Source of the DNA: Hydractinia symbiolongicarpus
Lineage: Eukaryota > Cnidaria > Hydrozoa > Anthoathecata > Hydractiniidae
Assembly: GCF_029227915.1 (NCBI RefSeq)
Contig: NC_079875.1
Span: 19,027,001-19,091,000, forward strand
DNA: 64,000 bases
Reading direction: 5' to 3'
Each line of letters begins with the position of its first letter. The stretch's first letter is position 1. A model generated the notes under the pieces. The model saw only the letters and a program-made list of their open reading frames with translations, ran no database searches and was not told the DNA's origin. Shown piece after piece: positions 9,668 through 28,854 of this stretch. The translations under genes were made by a program, and so were the position numbers.

Positions 9668-12038
9668 ATGAATGGAAAATACTCACCAAAACACTTTCAC
9701 AAAAGTATTTCCAGAAATAATGAAAACACAATCAATAATTTTGATGGAATTGTTGCTACAGTGGTGCTAGCTGTGATAGTTGTAACTTTGGGTTTATTTG
9801 TCATATGCTTGTATATGTATGTTAAAAGTCACCATACTAAAAACCAGTATAGAAAAATTAGTTTAAGGCAGAAGCCCAGTCTTAAAATAACTTTGCCTAG
9901 TAGACAACAAACAATAGAAGAGAATCCATCTCTTGAACGAAAATGCTTCCCTACGCACCATGTTGAATTTGCTATTCCTCCCAAAACACCAAACACACCA
10001 ATGACTCCATATACACCTGTAAATAATGACAAGGAAGATTTGAAGTATTTTTTTTCCCGCTCCATTTCTGCCCCAGCGGAGAAGGTTTTTGTTAGCAAAG
10101 ATCGTAATGCAGATGGTTTGTGGAGAACTGCAGTAAAGAAAGCAGCCGCATCACAGTTTTTAACCACAAAGCCAAAGACTGAGAACAAGATTTCGCATTG
10201 TGCCAGTGGAAAGATTAAACTATCACTGAAATACAATCAACATGGATTAAAAGAACTATATATTAACGTGAGCAAATTAGTGAGGTGCATTTACAAATTC
10301 CTGTCAAATACAGAGAGAAAAAAGCTATTATAGTTTGATTTTTCAAAATAAGTACTTCAAAAAATTCCCATTATGCTTACATTTAGGTGTCGTGTTAGAG
10401 TATAAAGGGTATAATTATATAAAAAGATTGTTAAGTGTGATGTAAATTAAAACACCCTAGAAAATAAAACCAGTAGAATCTCGTATAAAATAGTGAAAAA
10501 ATGGTAGTTGCTTCTTCTTTTTTAATTTTTACAGCATTTATTCATAAATTCATGCCTGCAAATTTAAAGATATCTTGTAAATTCCTTGCTTGGGTTGGGC
10601 CAAATAATTTGTGCAAACATTATTTTGCACCTGCTTCTATACGTATTATTTTTCAGCTGCTGGAATGTATTGATTTGCCATTGTCAAAGGAGACTGGTAT
10701 AACTGCTCCCTTCGTGAAAGTTTATCTGTATCCACAAACTGCCCATACCTTTCAAGATACAAACAAGATTGGATTCCGCGTTGCTATATTAAATTATCCT
10801 TCAGAACAATCCTGTTCTTTCACTGGTTGTCCAATAGATAAATTATGTGGTGCTGCTTTAAAGTTTGTCATATTGGATTATGACAGGTTTTCCAGAAGTG
10901 AATTTGTGGCAGATTGTGTTTTATTGTTGGATGAGGTATCTTTAGAAGGTGAAATTATTAGCAAGCATTTGAGTGTCAGAAAAACGCAACCGGTAAGCTC
11001 TGGAAAAAATTTCTTCAAATAATGTCCCAGTCAATATAGTTTGCAATTTTTAGGCAGATTAACATACTAAAGTCTTACTCCAGAACCGTTGTAGAAATTG
11101 CTTTATGACATTCTGATGTCATTCATAGCAAAATGGCATCATGACCGATTTTAACGTTTTTTTGATCATCTTGGCAAATTTTAAAGTAAAATATAACGCC
11201 TTTTGTTTTTTGTTTCTTGTTTCTCTCCAATCATTTCACAATAAATCTAATTTAAATAAGTGCAAAAACTCTCATTTAGTCATTTTGATAGCAACTTGAA
11301 GTGAGGATTTTAGTATGTTATTTGCTCCCAATGGTGCCAGATATGTAAGAATTAATTTAAATTTAATGCGGATTGACTATTATTTTTAATCCATTTGACT
11401 GTACTATAAGGGGAAATGTGAATACAATGCCAAGCAGGGCGGTTGACTGGACTATGTACTGAATAATAAATCAGGTAACTGATCAATAAATTTGATAATG
11501 GCAAAACAGGTTTAATTTAGGATAAAGATGTCGGAAGTCTGTTAGTGTCGTTGTGCTACCAACCAAGTGGTTCTCGTATATGCATAACTGTGTTGAAGGC
11601 TAGTGGTCTCCCTGAAAACATGGGTGGTCATTTTTTAGGTAATGAGTTGTTTGAATTTATTCTGACCTCTCAAACGGATAACAGATTGTTTTAAACTGAT
11701 AATTTAATGTTTTAGATTACTTTGTGAAGATCAGTTTAATGTATAATGGCGTTGTACTTGACAAAAGAAGAACAAGAGTCATAAAAAAGACAGCTTGTCC
11801 AGTGTTCAATGAGAGAGTTGTGTTTCCAGTAGATTCATATGCCACAATTAACTCTCTTATTTTTCTTTTTGAAGTCATCCGGAACGACTCTAAACTAAAA
11901 CAAGAGAAAATAGCAAATGTTATTTTAGCCAATCATTGTCGACAACGGCAAGTGACTCCCCATGAAATTCAACACTTTAATGAAATGATTTCCTCACCGC
12001 AAAGACAAATTGCAGAATGGCATAAACTTGTAATCTAG
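9668..12038 (+). CDS. Synaptotagmin-like membrane protein with two C2 domains
   Basis: Four exons join in phase: 9668-10267, 10657-10992, 11521-11638 and 11716-12038, giving 458 residues. Residues about 27-52 (GIVATVVLAVIVVTLGLFV and following) form a single membrane helix after a short N-terminus. A basic, Pro/Thr-rich linker follows (PKTPNTPMTPYTP). C2A begins at about 185 (GKIKLSLKYN) and includes APFVKVYLYP and ILDYDRFSRSEF. C2B begins GSLLVSLCYQPSGSR and ends with the synaptotagmin-type tail IAEWHKL. Such proteins act in vesicle docking and fusion. Several acidic calcium ligands look substituted (SDPYVK-type becomes APFVK in C2A; the C2B loop reads VIRNDSKLKQE), so calcium binding may be weak or absent. 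The ATG at 9668 is the first in this frame before the membrane helix. The exact paralogue is not clear. Confidence 0.85.
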
Positions 12039-12803
12039 AATACTCCATTGACTATATGGACTATATTTTTGTTCGTATCTGTTTTTTAATAAGCATAAGA
12101 ACTTCTTTCAAGTTCCCAGTGAGTGCTAGTTGCAGTCGTCTAAAAGCAGCTGTACACATACTGTTAATACAACTTTCGTAGTTGCCATAAAAATCTTTCT
12201 CCCTACTTCTTGTTATAGATACACGATTGTGATTCTTTATAGCATTTTAACTTGTGTTACAAAATATATTTGTATAACAAATTATTTTTAACAGAATTTT
12301 TTTCTTTTGTAAACAATTTTTAAAAATTAAATGCAATTTTTTGCTGTATATTTGTTTTTTTAAATATTGGATTTTTTTAGAAGAAATTCCGTGTGTCTTC
12401 TTTACAGCTGGTGTACTGAAATGCATGGCTTAACGACTGAATGTGAATTAAATTTATTCTGCTAACATGGTTACTTGTTTAAGGGCAGCTTAAATTCAAG
12501 AAGATACTGAAGCGATATATCTCAGAAATCATCAGTTGCTTAGTTGTGGTTGCATTTAGTAAAAAATGATAAGACAATGGAATCAGAAATTGCAATTTTA
12601 ACTTTAAACACAAAGAACCGTTCTGTCTTGAAAAGTATAGGTTATAGAAGGCGATAGCAAGTTATTCTTAATCAATTTAAAACTGAACTAATCTACAAGG
12701 TCACATGGAAGCGAATTTCTTTATACCTTTCCTATCAGAATTAAAAACTGTCACTACAATTCCAACTTTTTTAGAAAATATAAATACAAGATCGTGAAGT
12801 AAA
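12039..12803. other. Intergenic spacer between the C2 gene and ETFA
   Basis: AT-rich sequence holding the 3' UTR of the C2 gene and the promoter and 5' UTR of ETFA. No other gene is visible. Confidence 0.6.
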
Positions 12804-20852
<8,049 letters not shown>

Positions 20853-21150
20853 TGGTTGAAAATGTATTTTAATATAATGTTTTTTGGTTTCTTTTGATAT
20901 AAATAAAAACAAATAGACGTTCGCCTTAAACAATCTGCGGAGACTTGTGACAAATTATGAGACACCTACTTCTTAATGAAAGACAAAAGAAATCAAACTC
21001 CTCCTTAGCGTCTCTCACGTTTTTACCAGTTTGATCTCTTTGGCACAACTGAATGAAATTGTTGTCCATGAGATCTAACGCAATAATTTGCTGAAGAAGA
21101 ATCAGACTGATGCTGTATCACATCCTCTTTCCAATACCTTATGGTCAAAA
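20853..21150. other. 3' flank of ETFA
   Basis: It contains ATAAATAAAAAC about 50 bp after the stop codon, a plausible polyadenylation signal for ETFA. No gene is visible in the rest. Confidence 0.5.
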
Positions 21151-21154
21151 GAAG

Positions 21155-21607
21155 GTCGGTACTACGGCGTCCCAAGTCCTTTTCCTTAGCGCCAGGCCTT
21201 TAAAACACAGCTAACTACGTGCACCATCCTCCTAACGCTGTGATATGGCCTTTGCTGCGTCATAAAAACCCTGCACATAAATCACATTGTTCCAGGCGCC
21301 CAGACAGCTGGTCATCGTCTCGTCCTTCCAGTCTTAATGGAGTTCCATGTCCAAAGTCGTTTTCCTTAGCGTCAGGCCGTAGAACACTGCTAAGTACATG
21401 CACACGCCTCCAAAGGCTATAATAGGGCCTTTTGTAGCCTAATGAAGACAGTACACGTAAATCACGTGGTTCCACGCACCCAGACAAGTGGGTATTGCTC
21501 TAGTGCTTCCACTCTCGGTGGAGTACGACGTCTCAAGTCGTTTTTTCCTTACCGCCAGACCCGTACAGCACCGATAACTACGGGCAAATGCCACGGCTAT
21601 TATAATA
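21155..21607. repeat. Three degenerate tandem units of about 180 bp
   Basis: Three blocks start near 21160, 21333 and 21520. Each contains a version of CAAGTCGTTTTCCTTAGCGYCAGGCC and CCAGACARSTGG. They are more GC-rich than their surroundings and strongly diverged. The array ends at 21607-21611 with a sequence resembling a Helitron 5' terminus in reverse (TCTGTATTATAATAGCC), directly abutting the Helitron array, so it may be the body of another Helitron whose 3' end I cannot find. Confidence 0.6.
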
Positions 21608-21611
21608 CAGA

Positions 21612-23285
21612 CTAGTCGTTAGCCCGTTGAAAAATCCACGGGGTCGTCCGTCCTTTAAATTAACCCGTTGCAACAAAGTAGACAGAAATATATCGCATTT
21701 GGTATTGATGCGCATTTTAAATATTTTGTGTTTCTGTTACGGGACACGGCTTTCGCGGACACACAGACAGACAGACGACGGCTATTATTAAAGAGACTAG
21801 TCGTTAACCCGTGAAAAATCCACGGGGTCGCCCGTCCTTTATATATCACATTTCGTAATAGAACGCGTCTTTCGCGGACAGACAGACGAAATACGGTTAT
21901 TATTAAAGAGACTAGTCGTTTAACCCGTGGAGCAACCCACGGAAATTAGCCGACGTAATTATTTCGCGCACCTGTTATAAAATTATTTCGCGCACCTGTT
22001 ATGAGATTACTCTGTGGTAGACATGGTTCCTGGAATTATACACTTATAGGCACGGAAGCAGTGTAAACTACACGTTTTTTTTTTTTAGTATAGATTATCG
22101 GAAGTAGTGTTACGCCGCTTTCTCGTAAAATTTATATATTTAACAATTACTGACGCATTTTTACGACCTGATTGAGGTTAAAAAAGAAGCCTTTCTTGCA
22201 AATAGCTTTTAAAAAACAAAATTTGACATTTTCTTACACTTTTTGGTCAGTTAAAAACATAATAAGTTTCGGCAAAAAATAAGCACATCCAGCTTTATTG
22301 TTTCAAAAAAAATAAAAATGGTTGAAGATGAAACAAAATTTTACAAAATAATATTCAAATTCATGTTTAGATGAAACAAAAAATCACTTACTAAATTCTT
22401 CTAAAATTTATTGTTCTCCCTATTATCAAAAACTTGTTTTTGGTAATTTCCTTTCAAAGGCGCGAATAATTTTTTTATGCTTTTTTAATGAAATAGACAA
22501 CGTAATGTTAATTGTCCGTGTAGTTATTTATAACAAAGAAACTGCACCGAAGGAACAATAAAAGTTAATTAACCATGAATTTTGTATAAAAAACGTTTTG
22601 AATTAAACTTTTGAACTACGCAAAAGACAAAATAAGAATAAAACTTTAAAATATCGGAGCGAAAAGATGAGAGAGGTGCGCGTAATTTAGTGCGTGGTTA
22701 ACACAAGTCGCTTTTGACGCACTAACAGACAGACGGAATACGGCTATTATTATAGAGACTAGTCGCCAACCCGTAGAAAAATCCACGGGGTTGCTAGTGA
22801 TCTATATATTGCATTTTGTGTTTCCGTAACACGGCGTTTTTCTCGCGACAGACAGACAAAATATGGTTATTATTAAAGAGACTAGCCGATGGCCCGTGGT
22901 TAAATTCACGGGTTCGCCTGTCCTTTATATACTGCCGTGGCTGATTAGTACATCTTGTCACGTAACAGGTTAGTCGACATGAGGCCGAACCTTTGAGATG
23001 CGCGGCCGAACGTATTATGACGTTCGGCCGCATTCTCTGAAACATTTGGCCGAACATTTATAATTTGGAACAATCGGACGTGCGGATTTGCGGCTGAGCA
23101 TCAAAACGTTCGGCTGAGTGTTATGACGTTCGACTGCACATCTCAAAGGTTTGTCTGCACGTCGACTATCCTCTTACGGGACAAGATGTACTAATCAGCC
23201 ACGGTAATATACTGCATTTCGTTTGTCTCGCTACTGCGATTTCCAGTGCGCAAAGACAGATAGACGACAGCTATTATTATAGAGA
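21612..23285 (-). mobile_element. Head-to-tail array of five non-autonomous Helitrons
   Basis: Read on the minus strand, five elements follow one another: 21612-21796, 21797-21911, 21912-22758, 22759-22881 and 22882-23285. Each begins with T(C)TCTTTAATAATAGCC or TCTCTATAATAATAGC and ends with a hairpin around CCCGTGG/CCACGGG and then CTAG. Each CTAG is followed at once by the TC of the next copy, with no spacer. GACAGACAGAC-type runs lie near the 5' ends. Lengths differ (115-847 bp) while termini are conserved. No protein is encoded. Tandem Helitrons of this kind are known and are taken as a trace of rolling-circle transposition. Confidence 0.8.
22935..23206. mobile_element. Foldback MITE nested in the Helitron array
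   Basis: The ends are inverted copies of CCGTGGCTGATTAGTACATC, and similarity between the arms continues inward for over 100 bp. ATATACTG flanks both sides (22927-22934 and 23207-23214), and sequence across the empty site would match its neighbour Helitrons. The interior is rich in GGCCGAACG/CGTTCGGCC, including a perfect 12-bp stem with a 6-nt loop (GCGGCCGAACGT, ATTATG). An 8-bp duplication suggests a hAT-like mobiliser. Confidence 0.75.
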
Positions 23286-23678
23286 CTAGCCGGGGGATCT
23301 GACGTCAAAACGCCGGGTTAAGGTACAAGTAACTGTGCGTCCTGCCGTTGAACGCCCAGCCAGTGGAGCACTTCATAAGAAACCCCAAACTGTGTCAAAC
23401 AGTCAGGTGGAGCGCTTTAGTACAGGCATGCTTTTTGTTTGTTTTTTTAATTTATTTAAAGTCGGATATATAATTTACAGTAGTTTTTAATAAATACATA
23501 CTAAAACTAATCAAAACCGAGTATAAAAGAAAATGCGTATATAATAATTAAATTTATTTGCACGGAACTATTTTTTACACAAGTTGCAAAGACAAATCTT
23601 CACATAAGAAGGGTTATTGCCTGTCAGTGTTTTGAAAATTTTCACACATAAAATTCTTAATATTAACCCAGTGGGCAC

Positions 23679-24155
23679 ACGACGTCTTTTCAACGTTGAT
23701 TAGACGTTGAATTCTGGTCGCGACGTCGCAACCAACATTCAACGTCTAATCAACGTTGGGTCTGCAACGTCGATGCAACCGACGTAAATTCAACGTCTTT
23801 TCAACGTTGCCCTCCGACATGAATACAACGTCGCATCATCGACGTCTTTTCAACGTCGTTTCCACAACGTTGTTTCAACCGACGTGATATCAACGTTGAT
23901 ACAACGTCGAAAAAAGACGTTGTTTCAACGATCGTAAAACCGACGTTTATTCAACGTCGTACTGCAACGTTGATTCAACCGACGTCTTATCGACGTTTAT
24001 TCAACGTCACTCCCGCAACGTTGATTCAACCGACGTCTATTCAACGTCGCACCCGCAACGTTGATTCAACCGACGTCTTATCGACGTTTATTCAACGTTG
24101 CACTGCAACGTTGATTCAACCGACGTCTTATCGACGTTTATTCAACGTTGCACCA
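23679..24155. repeat. Left subterminal array of CAACGTTG motifs
   Basis: About 480 bp of variants of CAACGTTGATTCAACCGACGT and TCAACGTCG, becoming regular toward the right, where a 50-60-bp unit repeats three or four times. CAACGTTG is itself an 8-bp palindrome. The short ORFs that cross it are repeats of no evident coding value. Confidence 0.85.
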
Positions 24156-25561
24156 AATAAACTTTTTACCGAGAATCTGTTCCGTTCAAATCTTATTTGT
24201 TTTAGTTCGTCTCACACTGGCCTGCAAAGTTATATCTCAAACAGACGTTCATAGAAGTGTTCCAAACTGTCCAACAAAATAACGAAGCGTACTCGGTGTT
24301 TGTTAAAGATCGTCATAAACTAGAAATAAAGAACGCACGTTTTACTTAATTTTTTTGTAATTTGTCAGCGATTGGATATATTAATGCCGACGTTATGTTG
24401 TTTTTCATATATATCGCTAATTTTACTGCAGTTTTACTACTTCAAAATATTACCATTTGTTTGCAACTTTACAGCCGCATCTATGTACTTTTTTACATAA
24501 GAGCCGAATGTGCATTCATTCTCTTATGCTATGTTAAAACTTTTGTGACATAACATCAGAGAATGAATGAACACAAACATGAAATGTACACAAAACATTC
24601 AATGGATTTTTTTTCAACAGAGCGTACCAAACGTTCGATTTATTTTTTGTAATATTTATCAGGGGGTTTTTTGTCCTCGTATTTTGAGAGAAACAAATAT
24701 TTCAACTTGTATTATGGATGTGAGACATTTAAAATACAATCCATTTTGTCAAATTATAATTTATAATACAATAATAACTGTTTATTTACTTCGCTTTCAC
24801 ATATTTAAACCTTTACTTTGTCGCATGTAATATCCCTCCTAGTCATTGGCGGGAAACTTTCGATGAGGAAATTCGCGCCTAAGCCCCTAAGAAGTTCGTA
24901 TCAACTCACAAGGCGAAAAGGGCGAAGAACCACAGACGTGAGTAAAGTATTTCTGTACAGCATATGCTAATTCGTAAACTTTGCTTCGGTAGCATTCGTA
25001 GCAGAATCTAAAGAAAGAAAAAGTTAGCTAAAATTTTCACGCATATTTATTTGACACATTCTAGAAATAAATCGTTTGACCCTAAATTATTTTAAATCAA
25101 ATTTTTCCATGTCGGCAAAAAATTGCCGAAGTGATGTTATTTGTCTGCATGTCAACAAGTCGACATTTCAGTACAAGAGAGATGGGGATTCTTCAGAATG
25201 TAAGAAAAATTTATTTCCAGAGACTTATCTCTAAAAAAACAATGCTAGCTAGATTTCTCAAAAAATATTTAATGGATATAATGCCCAGGCTGAGGTGGTC
25301 TTACTTTTTTAATGTTCCAGCCTGGTATTGTTATTTTGTATTTCCAGCTTTTTTTATTATTTTACAGTACATTACACATACTTGCAATCCAAAAATTTTG
25401 GCGGGAAGAAAATTTGGCAGATAACAAAAAAAATTAAATTTTGCGGAGAACAAAATTTATTAATTTTGGCGGGAATTTAATTTGACGGATAACGTAAAAC
25501 TCATTAAAAATATGAAAGATTGTTTGTTTCTTTGTAAATCATGTGACAACATTAGTTTTTA
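24156..25561. other. AT-rich interior without recognisable gene
   Basis: Several open frames of 60-97 codons occur, but none shows a recognisable domain or a conserved start. Near 25392-25500 the motif TTTTGGCGGGAA and variants repeat several times; the same motif type recurs at about 26450-26515. Confidence 0.5.
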
Positions 25562-26290
25562 CTATCTCGCCTGCGAGGATAGTATTGGTTTCCAACTCGT
25601 AACTGGCTAACTATGTCCCAAATGGTCAATTGCAACGTCACAGATTTAAACTTCGTACCTAAACTCTCTAAGTACTTAGAAGTCATCTAAATGACGTTTC
25701 AGACCAAAATTGGTATTTGTTTTCGACAAAATTTGGCACAGTTAACAAAAAAAGTATGCTGAACATAATGGTGACATCAAAATTTTGATTTTTTGTCACC
25801 TAAATGTCATTTTAGGCCAAAATTGGTCTGAAAATTAAAACTACTTCATTTTCGACCAAATTTGGCACAGTTAACAAATAAAGTATGCTGAACATAATGG
25901 TGACATCAAAATTTTGATTTTTTGTCACCTAAATGTCATTTTAGGCCAAAATTGGTCCGAAAATTAAAACTACTTTACTTTCGACAAAATTTGGCTCAAT
26001 TAACAAGAAAAGTATGCTGAACATGATGGTAACTTCAAAATTTGGATTTTTTGTCACCTAAATGTCATTTTAGGCCAAAATTAGCCCAAAAATTAAAACT
26101 ACTTTATTTTCGACAACATTTGGCACAGTTAACAAAAAAGGTATACTGAACATGATAGTGACATCAAAGTGTTAATTTTTTGTCACCTAAATGCCGTTTA
26201 AGACCATAAACGTTTCAATCGCGCCACTGTAACCATGAATGATAGGCTGTATTTTTTGTTAGCAGAAATTGTAGAATTGGGTCGCATTGT
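25562..26290 (+). repeat. Tandem-repeat family B, copy 1 (about 127-bp units)
   Basis: Four to five units carry AAATTTGGCACAGTTAACAA, AGTATGCTGAACATAATGGT and TTTTTTGTCACCTAAATG. Unique-looking flanks (GAGGATAGTATTGGT on the left, ATGAATGATAGGCTGTATTTT on the right) recur in reverse orientation around 53470-58080, so the flanks and tandem core form one dispersed element. No ORF. Confidence 0.8.
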
Positions 26291-26595
26291 CGATGTTTCA
26301 TAGTTGTGCATTTTTAATAGCGAGATAGTTTATGCAGCGCCTGCATCTTGTTTACATTAATAACCATCAACTTTAGATAAAAAAAAAGTCATTCGTCGTC
26401 AATACTAAAAGCATGTCCATTGAAATCCTCTTGTACAGTAGCAACACGAAAAAATTGGCGGATGGCGAGAAAGTTAATTTTGGCGGGGAATTTAATTTGG
26501 CAGGCACCGCCAAATTTTCATTCTACCAAAATCTCTGCCCTTAGGTATCAAATGATATAAAAACGTTTTATCATTATAAAATATTTTTTAGTGTC

Positions 26596-27655
26596 ATGGC
26601 ATATTTGAAAAGATACAGAAAAAATATTGCTGAAGTGAACAAACTTGCAAGAAGCAGTGATAGCGATGATGCAGTTGAAACTCACAGGGAAGGGGGAAAT
26701 CAAATTTTTGAAGAGTGTTACATTGAAAGCAATTCATGTAGCATGGACTGTGATATTGACTCAACTGATACTGTAAATGACAGTGGCAGTAGTAGTGATG
26801 AAGAGTGGTTAAGTGATGCAATGGGAAACATCACATTATCGGAAGAACTTGCGTCATGGGCAGTGCGAAATAGAGTTACAAGAAATTCTGTTAATGAACT
26901 TTTGGACATCTTGAGAAAAAATGGGCATACTCTCCCAAAAGATAGTCGCACTCTTCTCAAGACACCAAGAAACGTGAACACAGATTCAATCTGTGCGGGA
27001 AAATATGTTTACTTGGGCATAGAAAATGGAATAAGACGAATGCTTCTTAACAATCCGAACATCACCGTAACAGAATATATCAAGCTTGCAATAAATATAG
27101 ATGGAATACCTTTATATAAGTCATCAAGCACCCAATTTTGGCCAATTCTAGGTCAATTTGAATATGCAACACCATTTGTGATAGCACTTTTTTGTGGCAA
27201 TAGCAAACCAACACCTGTTGAATACTTTTGCCATGAATTTCTGGAAGAGCTGCATAAACTTCGAAGTGATACCATGATCGTAAATGATATTGATGTACGA
27301 GTGGCTTTGCACTTTTTCACTTGCGACGCCCCAGCAAGGCAATTTTTAAAAGGCATAAAAGGCCATACAGGATACGACGGTTGTGAACGTTGTACTGTTG
27401 CTGGAGAGTATATCGAAGGTCGGATAATCTTTAATGACATTGATAAAAATCCCCGTACTGACGCTGGTTTTCTAAAATATGAGTACAAAAAACACCAGCT
27501 CAAATTAAGCCCCCTGATACAGTATAACATATGTTGTGTTACAGACTTTGTTTTAGATTACATGCATTTGGTATGTCTAGGGTTGGTTGGTTGGAGCATG
27601 CTGACAGGCTGCCTTATAAGAGGGCGTGCCTGGCACATGCAAGCATACTTATAGC
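26596..27655 (+). CDS. Transposase-like protein, N-terminal and central part (probably truncated)
   Basis: The frame opens at ATG 26596, just after an acceptor-like TTTTTTAG, and encodes an acidic N-terminus (SSDSDDAVETH, SSSDEEWLSDAMG) and a conserved middle with INIDGIPLYKSSSTQFWPIL, FVIALFCGNSKPTPVEYF, TCDAPARQFLKGIKGHTGYD and a C/G-rich CERCTVAGEY, then LDYMHLVCLG. This arrangement matches the transposase-domain proteins found in many copies in cnidarian and arthropod genomes and related to the Tnp2/CACTA group. After LDYMHLVCLG the frame runs into a 162-bp tandem repeat and stops, so the C-terminal part is missing or lies beyond an intron (a possible donor GTATGT is at 27571). The family call is from motif memory. 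Confidence 0.65.
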
Positions 27656-28143
27656 AATCTATTTGAAGATATAACTTTTGATTCAATAACCATTTAAAAT
27701 TTTTGCTATTTTGCTTTCATGTGCACCAGTTATGCTTGACACATACAGGTGGTTGGAGCATGCTGACAGGCTGCCTTATAAGAGGGCGTGCCTGGCACAT
27801 GCAAGCATACTTATAGCAATCTATTTGAAGATATAACTTTTGATTCAATAACCATTTAAAATTTTTGCTATTTTGCTTTCATGTGCACCAGTTATGCTTG
27901 ACACATACAGGTGGTTGGAGCATGCTGACAGGCTGCCTTATAAGAGGGCGTGCCTGGCACATGCAAGCATACTTATAGCAATCTATTTGAAGATATAACT
28001 TTTGATTCAATAACCATTTAAAATTTTTGCTATTTTGCTTTCATGTGCACCAGTTATGCTTGACATATACAGGTGGTTGGAGCATGCTAACAGGCTGCCT
28101 TATAAGAGGGCGTGCCTGGCATATGCAAGCATTTATAGCAATC
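27589..28143 (+). repeat. 162-bp tandem repeat, 3.4 copies
   Basis: Units begin GGTTGGAGCATGCTGACAGG at 27589, 27751, 27913 and 28075; the first three are nearly identical and the last is partial and slightly diverged. The period is exactly 162 bp, a multiple of three, but each unit has an in-frame stop. The array starts where the transposase-like frame is lost. A single diverged relative sits at 31345-31430. Confidence 0.9.
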
Positions 28144-28854
28144 TATTCGAAAACATTGTGACAAAAAAATATATAGCTGAAGCTAAATATCAAGTATTTA
28201 GTAATTCTTAGTTATAAATCATCATATTTAAAAAGCTGCATGTTTTGTTCCAAAGCCCATGTAAATTCTTTTAATTTGTTTTGACTTAAAAAATCCAACT
28301 TTTCATGAAAAAGGCATATTGACTAAAATTTAATCCCGCGAAATATCTGAACTCGATCGATTCGCAAAAAATTGTGACATTTAAGTACTTGAAAGACATT
28401 CATAACTATGCAGAAGTGAAAATGCTGATAAATAAACGTAGAGGATTGAAAACTTATGATTGTATTGTCTGCTTGAAGGTTCCTTCAATACATTTTGTGC
28501 ACCTGTGGAATTCTATTAAAAAATAGAGTGCTTGCTTGCTTGATAAATTACAATTCTTACACTAAAATTATAACAAAAATAAGAAAATTAACTTGGTGAT
28601 CACTACTTGCTTTATACCAGAGACCTGCACACACCACTAGTATTATGTATATATACAAATTAGGTTAAAACTTAGTTATTAAACTTGTAATTATTGCAAA
28701 GAGCTGGAAAAAGATTGAGATTTTCTATCAGCCAACTTCATGCCTCATTCGACAGTCTTACAATCCGGTATTTGATCTTGTCATGTTAAGTCAATATTTA
28801 AATCCTTAATTCCCTTGAGTAACCATTGTTTTATATTAGCTATATTTGAATAAA
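28144..28854. other. Spacer between repeat array and DUF4806-like gene
   Basis: AT-rich, no conserved coding signal seen. It should hold the promoter of the next gene. Confidence 0.5.

Noticed and set aside
9829-10236. 135-codon minus-strand frame
   Set aside because: Antisense shadow of the first exon of the double-C2 gene.
23679-24155. CRISPR-like appearance of regular repeats
   Set aside because: Eukaryotic context, palindromic degenerate repeats with no unique spacers of constant length.
23970-24254. 94-codon frame of repeated TSYRRLFNVTPATLIQP type
   Set aside because: Translation of the CAACGTTG tandem array, not a gene.
24362-24830. Two hydrophobic open frames of 63 and 87 codons
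   Set aside because: AT-rich DNA gives such frames by chance; no domain, splice context or conserved start.
25131-25424. 97-codon frame MMLFVCMSTSRHFSTREMG
   Set aside because: No recognisable family and composition typical of non-coding AT-rich DNA.
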